From Serripes groenlandicus (taxonomy: Eukaryota; Mollusca; Bivalvia; Cardiida; Cardiidae), in assembly GCA_031761405.1 (NCBI GenBank), contig JASEVX010000011.1, forward strand, positions 25,469,238-25,533,237: DNA of 64,000 nucleotides. The letters run 5' to 3'. Of this stretch, positions 55,303-64,000 are shown one piece after another. The notes under the pieces were generated by a model. It made no database searches, was not told where the DNA came from, and saw only the letters and a list, made by a program, of their open reading frames with translations. Every line of letters starts with the position of its first letter. Within the stretch, counting starts at the first letter, position 1. A program made the position numbers and the translations under genes.

Positions 55303-55679
55303 TAACTATGGACTACATCCACGATGATCGATATAACTGTATTGGCTTAAGATTGAGGCGAAGCAGATTGTTGCCTTTATTGAAAGTAGGAATAACGACA
55401 TGTTCTAACTATTTTAGTCAACTAATGCAAATAGCTGTCGGTTAGTGAAATAGTTACTACCACTTCAATGTAACCATCAATCAAACTTGGCCAGCATAGT
55501 CACAGATCTTCACGAAACTTTGTCATTTAGTAGGAACAAATCATTTAAGTAGAAAGAGATAAATTACATGTATAAGGATGCGATCAGTGCATACATATAT
55601 ATGTAACTAATATATTTCATATTGTATGATACTTGGTTAATATCTATAAACATATATTGATTGTCCTCATTCGGAATTG

Positions 55680-55790
55680 TTATCAAAACCGTGTATATTT
55701 TGAGTTACTCTCCAACATTGACGTGTAAGTAATTCATATGTATTGTGGGCCGGCGGCCTTATATTAAAATAAAAGCATATTGTATTGTAA
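55680..55790 (+). mobile_element. LINE 3' tail fragment
   Basis: Contains GTGGGCCGGCGGCCTTAT followed by AAATAAAA. This is the same GGCCGG(A/C)GGCCTTA plus polyadenylation signal seen at the end of the LINE fragment near 61200. No coding part is recognisable upstream, so it is a strongly 5'-truncated copy or a SINE-like derivative. Confidence 0.4.
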
Positions 55791-56112
55791 ATGTATTTTG
55801 GAGAAAACTTTAAAATCTGACGACCCTGTAAACATCATATCGGGTAAACGGTTAATGAAAAAATGTAACCGTTTTAATTAAAACACATTTAAGAACCGAA
55901 CGTAAATTTTACATTTAAAACCCACCCTTATGGGAATTATTGCGCGATTCTCTGTTAGAATTTTGTTAAAGCGTGTTACCAGACATTGGGGAAACATAAA
56001 GCATGATTTCCGTGTCACTGTCGTCAATTTAATTTGATCTTATAACGCAGCTACAGGGGTGAGTGGGTGTAAAACACAAAATATATCGGTATTTGACTGG
56101 AACCATCTTTAA

Positions 56113-56240
56113 AAACCTTTTCCACTTACCGACGCTTTTTAAAACCTCTTCTGCAAACATTGTGGCAAAAGAAGAAATTGCTCATTGTTAAACAATTCTC
56201 CTTTCGCCACACTGTTTTTCCACTCTATCCAATAATTTAA
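56113..56240. mobile_element. M1 MITE, deleted right part
   Basis: AACCTTTTCCACTTACCGAC, CATTGTGGCAAAAGAAGAAA, TTGCTCATTGTTAAACAAT and CGCCACACTGTTTTTCCAC. Confidence 0.62.
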
Positions 56241-56457
56241 CATTTAGTACAGTTCCGAATATTCGTAACATTAAAGTATGAGACAACGAAAATCGGCGGA
56301 GCAAAATATTTTGTCCTTCTAATGTGTTCAACATAATCATAGAGTATAACATTAGCTTTACGAGCTATATTTATATTTAACCTCTTTTCACTAATATTTT
56401 GATGAGCGCAAATGTCGTTTAGTAAACATATAGTTTGGTCTGAACATTATAGAGCAT

Positions 56458-56750
56458 TATAGAGCATTTTCGGCTTTTGCAATCCAGTTACTCGAGTATA
56501 AAATATGGACATGCGCAGTACACGACACGAGTAACCATTCACGAACGCCTAACCCTAGTCTTGTGTTGTTTACAAAATAGCGACATTATGTGCATCATCT
56601 TGGATCTCGTGTTACCCGTCAAATAGTGGGGGTCGTTCTAGTCGAGAAGAGTAGAGATTAAGCGCATGCGCAGATCGCTTACTCGATACGTTCGACTTTC
56701 AACTCCAGTTACTCTCGTTACGCGAGTAAAGAAGTCGAAAACGCTCATAG
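56458..56750. mobile_element. MITE-like element, about 290 bp, with NRF-1-like motifs inside
   Basis: Left TATAGAGCATTTTCGGCTTTT and CCAGTTACTCGAGTA; the right end is the reverse complement of (C)TATGAGCGTTTTCGACTTC and TTTACTCGCG. The interior carries ACATGCGCAGTA and GCGCATGCGCAGATC. No second copy in the window. Confidence 0.6.
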
Positions 56751-57596
56751 ACGTATTAAGCAGGTGTGTACTTTACCATTGACGATCGTTATCCAATGTT
56801 TATTATCAATGGAGCTTATACTGTTCGATTCATATCAAATGTGGGACCGATATCATATTTCCTGTCCGACGCGATATGACCTTAGCTGTTCCTAAGGATG
56901 TTTCTTCTGAAATGTTACTTTTTTTTCAATTGACATCCAAAGTATTCCATTTCAATAAGTGCACCGTTAGACTAAAGAAGTTAACCTCAAATGTATCCAT
57001 TATATAAAAAACAATTTAAAGATTCGAATACTTCCTCGAAGTATTTTTTATCAATTAAAGCTTCGCTTTTCCCACAGGAAAACACGTAGAGAAAGCTGTA
57101 TGCGTAATAAACACATTTATATATCTATTAAATGGATTATTATTAAATCCAAGATTGCCACAAGTGTGTGCTTCTTGCAATTTATTCTGAAGTCCAAGTA
57201 GGTAATTAAACACTAGTATTACACGTTCCTTGGCGGCGTACAATGGAGAAGCCATGGAGTGTCGTGAGATGTTGTCAAATTAGTTATGCCATCAATTGTA
57301 TTTTATAAAATCAACATTGTGTTGCTCGAATAAAACCATTCTGCATATCGGATAACGTTAATGCGACTACATGTGCAACATAAACATACCTATTTGATTA
57401 TTGGCACAAAACCCACTTTATTAAAGCACGCTTTGTGGTTAATATGAGATGCTGCTACAATTAAAACTGTAGGTTGGTAAATGATAGGAAATATGGTTAA
57501 TTGGTTGTCCCAAATTATCGTATAGTTTGCCGCAATATTGGACCTTATTCACGTTAATGTTAAAATATAACCCCAAAGGTCACAATACACCCAAAA
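56751..57596. other. No gene supported
   Basis: A minus-strand frame at 57255-57055 has fairly protein-like composition at its start (MASPLYAAKERVILVF) but no domain or splice evidence, so it is not called. Confidence 0.4.
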
Positions 57597-57900
57597 CAAA
57601 TTCGTTCTTGTTTCGATGTAAATCAACTAGTTTCAAATCTCAATTGTCGCACCATTGGAAAATGTTACTCCTAATATTTACAATAATCCAAAGAAAATGG
57701 AGGCTTCATGTATTATGCACGAAATAATTCCCCCTGCGAATATGTTTACCGATGTTTTGGACGAAAAGGGGCTGGGACGAAACTGGGTTTTCTCATACTA
57801 TCTTTGCACTTTCAAACAAGGTCAAAATGCTCAAAATGATCAAATCATTCATTTCCAGTGCATTCTTAACACACTTGCAATGAATTAAAACTCAATGTCA
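57597..57900 (+). repeat. Interspersed repeat R1, copy 2
   Basis: TCGATGTAAATCAACTAGTTTC, AATTGTCGCACC, GGGGCTGGGACGAAACTGGG, CTCAAAATGATCAAATCATT, TTTCCAGTGCATTCTTAACA and TCAATGTCATATATTCAATG. The longest copy on its right side. Confidence 0.62.
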
Positions 57901-58493
57901 TATATTCAATGAAGGTATACACTCTTTTTTACGCATAGAAAGTGTTTATAGGGACTCTTTGGCTCTAGATCAGCATGGCCGCGGATGGTTTTGGCGTAAT
58001 TTGTCCTCATAGCCAGCTTCTTCCTTTCATTCAGTAGTTTATGCGACCATGTTATAGAATCTATATAAACAAGTCTGAATAATATCGTGTATTGCCTGCA
58101 AACCCCAAAGCCGTAAATTTCGATTTGCCTGAGCAATGGTCAATTGTTGTCTAAACCAAATGTTCAACAAATGCTGGCTTGCAATTGCAGTGATGTTTTA
58201 AAATACGATCAAACTTCGGAGTCAAATTCAAAAAAAGAAAATACAGACCATTGCACGTTGAAACCATTCACGAAATATTCAATAATCAAGTCAGACTAAT
58301 CCCATAGAAAAATTATCAAAGAGTATGCCAAGAAATTGCAGCGCAATTTTCTCGATTCTTGCTGTGAAGTCTTACACAAAAGAAGAAATTAAGATATCCC
58401 GGTGCCGAAAACCCAACCCAATTGAAATTGCTATATTGTATTGGAACTTTACTTGCAAATTATTTTTGCAATTTTCCTAGCTTTATCCTTTAA

Positions 58494-58672
58494 CTCTTCC
58501 GCTGCCAAAGGAAATAAAAGTATTTTGCAAACAACGAATATTCAGGTGAGACAGCTGTCTCTCCTTAAATTAGACATTACATTTTACCAAATTTCCTGTT
58601 CGACGAAAAATGGAATGGTCCAATTCTTCAACATGGAAGAGTTGACGTTGTGAAATTCGACCATTGAAATAG
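58494..58672. mobile_element. M2 MITE, diverged
   Basis: TTAA at 58490-58493 and 58673-58676; CTCTTCCGCTGCCAAAGG, TTTTGCAAACAACGAATATTC, CAGGTGAGACAGCTGTCTC. The right end is decayed. Confidence 0.65.
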
Positions 58673-58699
58673 TTAACAGTTAAGTATTATGTATGTTTA

Positions 58700-59012
58700 C
58701 GTTTTCAAAAGGAAACTAGAACCACACTGAAGATGATAAATACCCCCAAAACAGCACCTTGACCTACACCATAACTTAATAAGTAAAAGGGCCTAACTCT
58801 GTAAAATAACATGCAATTGTAAGACCTTTAGGATATGCACATCTCCTCTTGGTATAGAAGCTTCATGTAAATTGTATTGAATTCCACCAGTGGTTTGTAA
58901 GAAATATGCCGGACAAAAAATGGCTTCCGACCGACCGACAGCCTGACAGCCCGATAGCCCGACAGACCGTCACAGTGACTCCTATATACCCCCTCTTCTT
59001 CGAAGGGGGTAT
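58700..59012. repeat. Interspersed repeat with a terminal hairpin
   Basis: GGCTTCCGACCGACCGACAG with 8-bp GACAGCCC-type reiterations, and a hairpin TATACCCCCTCTTCTTCGAAG followed by GGGGGTATA. Resembles a repeat common in bivalves; limits are approximate. Confidence 0.45.
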
Positions 59013-59093
59013 AATGACTCTAAATAATTCAGACTGAAATGATACTTGATCCATGGACTCATACTTAACAGTTCTAGCGAGCGATGTGTTCAA

Positions 59094-59214
59094 ATGTGTG
59101 GCGTAAGCATAACGACTGACTCGCTGGTGTCAGTATACATGGACCAGTAGTACTTGTACATTACCCAGGAAACACCGTAACTGTAAATATGTTGAAAATG
59201 GCGTAAAACACCAC
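59094..59214 (+). mobile_element. SINE-B, 5'-truncated
   Basis: GCGTAAGCATAACGACTGAC, ATGGACCAGTAGTACTTGTA, CCAGGAAACACCGTAACTG, TTGAAAATGGCGTAAAACACC. The head is absent. Confidence 0.75.
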
Positions 59215-60043
59215 ACACACAAACCAATTCACATTCTTACACAGTGGTTAGGGACATGTTTGGCACTACGAATAGACTCGGAATGGAAAAACAGTCTGTT
59301 TATATTTACAGAAGCTGTAGTATTTTGGCACCCTTTGTTTGTGAGAGAAATGTTCGCCATTCTTTCGAATCATCAACCTCAGGTTTTCTATATAGTGATC
59401 AATGGTGCCTGTTAATGCGTTATTCACCCTGAAAAATGATTTATTCGTACAGGGAACATTTGTGTTTTTTTTCAAGAGAAGACCAACAGTAAATTTGGCG
59501 ATGTTTATACGCCGCCTTTTAAAGGCGTGATTGATAAGAAATGCAGGCTTTTACGTATGGTGATAAATTGGCACTTTGCTCCTATATCCTAGCACTTTAT
59601 CATTTGTTCAAAGTGATCAGGTAGATGTATATATATTCCCTAATGGTAAATTATGAGTTTGAGTCACGTTCAATAACAGCATGCGTACTTTCAAAGCGAA
59701 TTACTGTTGCCGTTATGTAAAACTGCGAATATTTACGGGCGTGCTTTATTATTTATACACTCTCCCCGGACAGATACAGCTTAAATAATTCCATGCTAGA
59801 ATGTGGCATATCTTTTAAGCAAAGTTGTACGAGTTTCCGATCGGCAGGACGTTATAACTAATGTCGATCTCGGCTCGACTAAAGTAATTTCATGAATGTT
59901 TGAGGTTGTCTTCGAAGGTAAGCGGTTTCTATATAAGACGTCCAAACTGTTTTTTCTTTGTTTCTTTCGTTTTTGAATTTGTAAAGCCTTCGGTCAAGAA
60001 TGAATTAAAATCGTTGGAGAGAAAACGAGCTATCCGCGAATGC
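59215..60043. other. No feature seen
   Basis: Only a small hairpin (CGCCGCCTTTTAAAGGCG, near 59510) stands out. 60308-60784 also holds nothing certain, although it may contain decayed upstream LINE sequence. Confidence 0.45.
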
Positions 60044-60307
60044 TTGATTGAAATATTGATTACTTTGGGTTTCAACAATTTCCAGTCATATGAAGGCGGC
60101 CATTTGACCTACTCATGTGTTTCCTGGCTATATCGCAATAGTACTCCACACACAAGTCTTTCCAAGCAACTTGCTATTTATCCACATAGACTGTTGCCAA
60201 TTGGCCTTTTTCAAACCTCAGATAGAATGTTGGCCGAGATAGGGTTCGAACTCACAACCCCTTGATTGACAGCCCGCGTCGTTACCGACTGAGCTACAGG
60301 GGCTCGG
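60044..60307 (-). mobile_element. SINE-A
   Basis: CTTGATTGAAATATTGATTA tail, TTTGGGTTTCAACAATTTCC, CCTACTCATGTGTTTCCTGG, GCCGAGATAGGGTTCGAACTC and GAGCTACAGGGGCTCGG. The part holding the GACGAATGACGC box is deleted. Confidence 0.78.
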
Positions 60308-60784
60308 AATGCGAATGCGGTGGTCCGAATACAACGTTTAGGTTGGTCATGATCAATCCTTTGCCACACAGATATACACATATAGTGTTAACTTTCCTTG
60401 AACGCCTGTTAAATGATCAAACATCACGCGACTTTTATTAAAACATAGCGTGGTTTAGATGGAGGATGTCTGTATGTGTATATAAAACAGACAAAGGATT
60501 GTAATGGCCATTCCTCTGCGAAGATACTTAAGTCAGGACATAATGTCAGGAGAATGTGAAATGTGTCTGCCACAAAGAGCGTTCACACATTAAAATGTCT
60601 AAATGGAGCAAACTATATGGACACTGTTATTCCGAAAACAATTTGATCGGTCATAGATTGACTGGAATAACACTACGGACCTTGATTCTACCGTAGCTAC
60701 AGTACTGAGATTAATTCGTATTCATACGCAACGTAGTAAGAAGTTCAATATGAGATGTACTCTTAAAGAATCGCCCTTCATTCA

Positions 60785-61225
60785 ATGCTTTTTATTAATA
60801 TGCAGTTACAGATCAACAGTCCTTCATGTCATATTTGTCTTTGTAGAAATTGCTATGTTGTTGAAGATGAATTTCACTTTTTGATAGTATGTCAAGTTTA
60901 CAATGATCTTCGGTTTTTATTTTTTTCTAAGAAGACTGGACAAATGCACACCCAACACTACGGTTGTTTTATGACATACTGAGTGAATGTAGACCCACAT
61001 ATGTAAAATCACTGATAACATATCTTATTGAGGCATATAGAACCAGAAAATAACTTTTAGATGAACAGGTCACTAATTAAATCATAAAGAATGTGCCGTT
61101 TACTAATTATTTCTATATTTGAATATCTTCAAAAAGTTTTTGACGTCACTCAAATGAATTTATTAAGTACTTGTAAATTATCTATAATGTGCCGGAGGCC
61201 TTACAATACTGAATAAAACATTCGT
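60785..61225 (+). pseudogene. LINE (non-LTR retrotransposon) C-terminal fragment and 3' end, frameshifted
   Basis: The first frame encodes a zinc-knuckle-like end of a reverse transcriptase ORF: CHICLCRNC, then VEDEFHFLIVC and YNDLR, the C-x2-C...(E)DE-x-HFL-x3-C pattern typical of animal LINE ORF2 C-termini. Near 60940 the reading frame shifts. A second frame from 60943 continues with a Leu/Tyr-rich helix ending EAYRTRK and a stop at 61051-61053. A 3'UTR follows with GTGCCGGAGGCCTTA and AATAAA (61212-61217). The frame upstream of 60785 contains stops, so this is a 5'-truncated, dead copy. LINE clade not determined. Confidence 0.6.
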
Positions 61226-61601
61226 TTTTGTATTTGTTTATCAGAAGGTTGCGTTTGACTCTTGTGATTTTATTTGGCAGAAATAAATAATGATTAAATG
61301 CCAAATTGTTCCAGATCAGTTCTTATAAAACTCTCGTATGGTTAAAACAATGTTTCCCCTAGTCCGTATTATTTGTGTTTCTCCCTGGATGGTTGTACTA
61401 CCATGACAGTGATCCGTTTGGTGTTGTTTAAGGAAATATCAATCACGGATGATATCGTAATATAAACTGTTTTTCAATTAAAACAAAGAAAGTGGATGTT
61501 TCTCTCGCTGTCAAACGTGTGAGTGTTTAATGTCATTAATTTAGAGTTCCGTTTGTTTGACTAGCAAAATGGATATATATGAGCTATGAGCCGTTCTAGG
61601 C

Positions 61602-61952
61602 ATGCTGAACTCCAGAACATAGATATTATAGTCAACATTTTAAAAACGTTCAAAAGTTATCTGGAAATATTAGAATGATAATTCTGGTATAAAATTAGAG
61701 TGATAATTCCACTTTTCAGTACCATAGACATCTAAATACTGAACGCTTATGCTTCCTTTTTACTGGGTAGACATACATGTAACAAATTAGCAAAATTGTG
61801 TACATTTTCATGACTTTCAATTCACAACTTTCCATCATTTATTGCCAAAATAGATTTGAACTACTCATTACTTACTTTGTTGTCACTATAAGAAATATTT
61901 CCAGAACTTTCAACACATCAAAATGTTAATCTCCATCTGGAGTTTAAGACCT
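61602..61952 (-). mobile_element. M3 MITE, reverse orientation
   Basis: ATGCTGAACTCCAGAACATAG at the left; TTTTACTGGGTAGACATACAT, TTGTTGTCACTATAAG and TTAATCTCCATCTGGAGTTT at the right. Confidence 0.82.
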
Positions 61953-62094
61953 TAACACAACAGTTGTCCCATACCGATATTCATGACTTTAAACACTATT
62001 TTCCGAATTTAGATTGTATATTCGAGTAATTTTGACCTTCATGGTTTGCAATGTAATCATTTGTAGCAAATATGTAACAAACCAATCAATCCTG

Positions 62095-62216
62095 ATCGCC
62101 AAGTAGGGTAAGTCATTACTAACGTTTTTAAGTCTTTGGTATGACCCAGTCATGGATTGAACCCCTGACATCCTGCATCCGAGACGGGCGCTTTATCACT
62201 TCCTCACCGAGCCGGT
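62095..62216 (-). mobile_element. SINE-B head fragment
   Basis: GATCGCCAAGTAGGGTAAGTC, TTTTTAAGTCTTTGGTATG, ACCCAGTCATGGATTGAACC and TATCACTTCCTCACCGAGCCGG. Confidence 0.68.
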
Positions 62217-62275
62217 TAAATAGCTAAGGTTAGGCCATCTTGTACACTGAATATAAGCGCAAATGTTATAATCTG

Positions 62276-62311
<36 letters not shown>
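62276..62311. repeat. (TA)n microsatellite
   Basis: About 16 TA units after GTATG. Confidence 0.95.
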
Positions 62312-62312
<1 letters not shown>

Positions 62313-62394
62313 CGCGTCACTTAAATAACATACAACATGACTTAACAGTGTGTATCAATAGAGAGGGTCACTGATATAAGCTGCTTCATTGCAG

Positions 62395-62484
62395 GTTATT
62401 TGAAATAGTTATAGTTCATTGTCTACGGCGATATGCCCATAGATGTTGTGCGGCGTAAAACTAAAAACAAACAAACAAACAAAT
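62395..62484 (+). mobile_element. Possible SINE-C tail fragment
   Basis: GGCGATATGCCCATAGATGT, GTGCGGCGTAAAACTAAAAA and a (CAAA)n end resemble the shared SINE tail; weak. Confidence 0.35.
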
Positions 62485-62932
62485 CGCTTTGTACCAATCC
62501 CCAAAATGGTCAATGTACTAAAAAACGGTTTGACTGATGTAAACAATTTATAACGCACGCACAGCAGATACACTTGAAAAAGTTATGTAAACATGATAAA
62601 TTGCTCAAAACAAGGAATTTTCCACAATAGTATCATATCTTTATCAGATTTCTCATTCCGATTGTTCGGATAACACCACATTGTCTTTCATTAGAATGGT
62701 TAAAGCCGGAAACTCAATCATTTTGATTTCAGATAAAAGGACAAAAGCCAGTGTGGTAAGTATGCGTGTTGCCCGGAGTAACGCATTTGTCATAACCAAA
62801 GCCAGTTGAATAATGTGCAGAAAAATGTTTTGCGTATAATTTAAACCATTCCACGAGGAAAGTGATGTTGGCGGCATTACAGCTGGCCACTTTCAGAATG
62901 AGTTGTAATTCATTTTTTGGAAAAAACGCATG
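62485..62932. other. No gene supported
   Basis: A minus-strand frame at 62877-62653 has a hydrophobic middle and mixed codon use, but no domain is recognisable and its exon limits cannot be set. Confidence 0.35.
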
Positions 62933-63042
62933 TAATACTGTGCGAGAACTAGTTTACGCCTTCCACTGGTAATACTGTGCGAGAACTAGTTTACGCCTTC
63001 CACTGGTAATATGTGCGAGAACTAGTTTACGCCCTTTACTGT
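62933..63042. repeat. Tandem repeat, 37-bp unit, three copies
   Basis: TAATACTGTGCGAGAACTAG with TTTACGCCTTCCACTGG, starting at 62933, 62970 and 63007. Nearly identical. Confidence 0.95.
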
Positions 63043-63161
63043 TTTCTTCTTTGTCTTTAACATTTTATATTCAGAGATACAGTGTTCAGTTTCAGATTGT
63101 TGTCTTTTGCCTTGGTTTTCTTTTTTATCAATTGTAAGTTAAGCCATCAAGTGCTCGGTTA

Positions 63162-63331
63162 ACCCTTCCCCACGTACAACACATGTACAGTACTCGATTT
63201 AAGTTCAAAACAGTGTTACTTATGGAGAAATTACTCATCATGAGAAATTTCTCCATTTGCCACAATGTTTTAAAAAAACCACTTCTGCAGCAGAGTCGTT
63301 AGAAAGCATTCTATATGTAGGTAAAGGTTAA
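63162..63331. mobile_element. M1 MITE
   Basis: TTAACCCTTCCCCACGTACA on the left, GGAGAAATTACTCATCATGAG hairpin, CCACAATGTTTTAAAAAAAC, CTTCTGCAGCAGAGTCGTTAG and GTAGGTAAAGGTTAA on the right. Confidence 0.78.
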
Positions 63332-63520
63332 ACATCAATGTTGTCAATTATTGAATCCTGCATCAGATAATAATTACAACATGGAGAAAATGTAATTTAT
63401 GAACGCGATCAGCGAAGTCCCGCCATGCAAAAATATTACCTCATAGCAATCATTCCCGGCATTTTGCCCCAAAAAAGTTAATATCGGATCTATCAATACG
63501 TCAAATTCATAACATGTAGA

Positions 63521-63829
63521 TTGTTTGATTGATTGATTGCGGTTTAACGCCGTTTTCAACAGTTTGTCAGTCATATCACGGCGACCGGTTCACCTACTCA
63601 TACGTTTCCTGGTTTTCCCACACCAGTACACCACACAACATACTTTAAAAAAAACTGGCTACTTTTCCACATAGACTGTTAAACAGCCCATTGGTGAAAG
63701 ACGAATGACGCCGGTAACAGTGACTTTTGTCAAACGTCGGAAAAAATGTTGGCCGAGCTGGGATTCGAGCTCATAACCCCCGAATTGACTGCCCGCGTCG
63801 CTACCGACTGAGCTACCGGGGCTCGGCTC
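63521..63829 (-). mobile_element. SINE-A, full length, near-perfect target duplication
   Basis: AACATGTAGA (63511-63520) and AACCTGTAGA (63832-63841) flank it. GATTGATTGATTGCGGTTTA, TCAGTCATATCACGGCGACC, CCCATTGGTGAAAGACGAAT, and head GCCGAGCTGGGATTCGAGCT to GCTACCGGGGCTCGGC. Confidence 0.88.
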
Positions 63830-63913
63830 CTAACCTGTAGAACAGTGCTTATCGGTGATAATTGTTGAACGATCCAAGCGACAGACGTCATTTTGACGCA
63901 TCTACAGCAGACA

Positions 63914-64000
63914 TCGAGGGCTTGGCGTGAAACGGTTGTAACTAAAATTGATATCTTTTTTACCAAGGTTAATAACCTCGCCATAAAGTCTTTATAAGTG
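63914..64000. mobile_element. M5 MITE, cut by the window edge
   Basis: GAGGGCTTGGCGTGAAACGG, AACTAAAATTGATATC, ACCAAGGTTAATAACCTCGCC. It matches the reverse complement of the right half of the 46.9 kb copy. It begins inside an M1-like fragment (ACGCATCTACAGCAGAC). Confidence 0.85.

Noticed and set aside
57055..57255. Minus-strand frame beginning MASPLYAAKERVILVF
   Set aside because: Composition looks protein-like for about 40 residues, but no family is recognised and no splice sites support it. Protein search or RNA-seq would decide.
62653..62877. Minus-strand 74-residue frame with a hydrophobic stretch
   Set aside because: Not recognised, no conserved motif, exon borders unclear. Transcript evidence would be needed.

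Overview
The window looks like a repeat-dense, AT-rich stretch of an animal nuclear genome. The repeats suggest a bivalve mollusc: tRNA-headed SINEs, many short palindromic MITEs with TTAA borders, LINE 3' ends carrying a GGCCGGAGGCC-like signature, and bivalve-type interspersed repeats. Species and even family cannot be fixed from the sequence alone. There are no operons, ribosome-binding sites or other prokaryotic features. Two runs of exactly 200 N (12652-12851 and 35479-35678) are assembly gaps.

Only one intact protein gene can be supported. It is an intronless coding exon on the minus strand (7599-6367) for a 410-residue rhodopsin-like (class A) GPCR. Its start is well defined: an in-frame TAA lies two codons upstream, the context is GCCATGG, and a strong 3' splice acceptor sits 10 bases before the ATG, so at least one 5'UTR exon must lie upstream (higher coordinates). 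The receptor keeps DRY and NPxxY but lacks the near-universal Trp of TM4 and Pro of TM5.

Almost everything else that can be named is mobile DNA. (1) tRNA-derived SINEs with at least four different tRNA-like heads, here called A, B, C and D/E. Most lie on the minus strand. They share one 3' tail (GCCGTGATAT...ACGGCGTTAAAC plus ATCA-type repeats). (2) MITE families, here M1 to M6: M1 (TTAA|CCCTTTCC ends, about 220 bp, more than 20 copies, densest at 34-44 kb), M2 (TTAA|CTCTTTCAGCGC), M3 (GGTGCTGAACTCCAG), M4 (TATGAGCCGTCCC), M5 (GAGGGCTTGGCGTG) and M6 (a 67-bp perfect-type palindrome). (3) Single elements with clean target duplications: a Mutator-like 252-bp MITE with a 9-bp duplication (4420-4671), a 210-bp MITE with TACAT duplication (3424-3633), and a 636-bp TTAA-flanked element that split a SINE (37671-38306). 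(4) A frameshifted LINE C-terminus (60785-61225) and two LINE 3' tails.

Tandem DNA includes a 22-bp x 19 minisatellite (19223-19640), a 181-bp x 4 array whose unit junction lies at the hairpin centre of M6 (47861-48600), a 58-bp array (28357-28805) and several two- or three-copy duplications. No rRNA, functional tRNA, CRISPR array or other classical RNA gene was found. The most informative signals are the one SINE tail shared by unrelated tRNA heads, the several unrelated TTAA-targeting MITEs, and the hairpin-centred tandem array.
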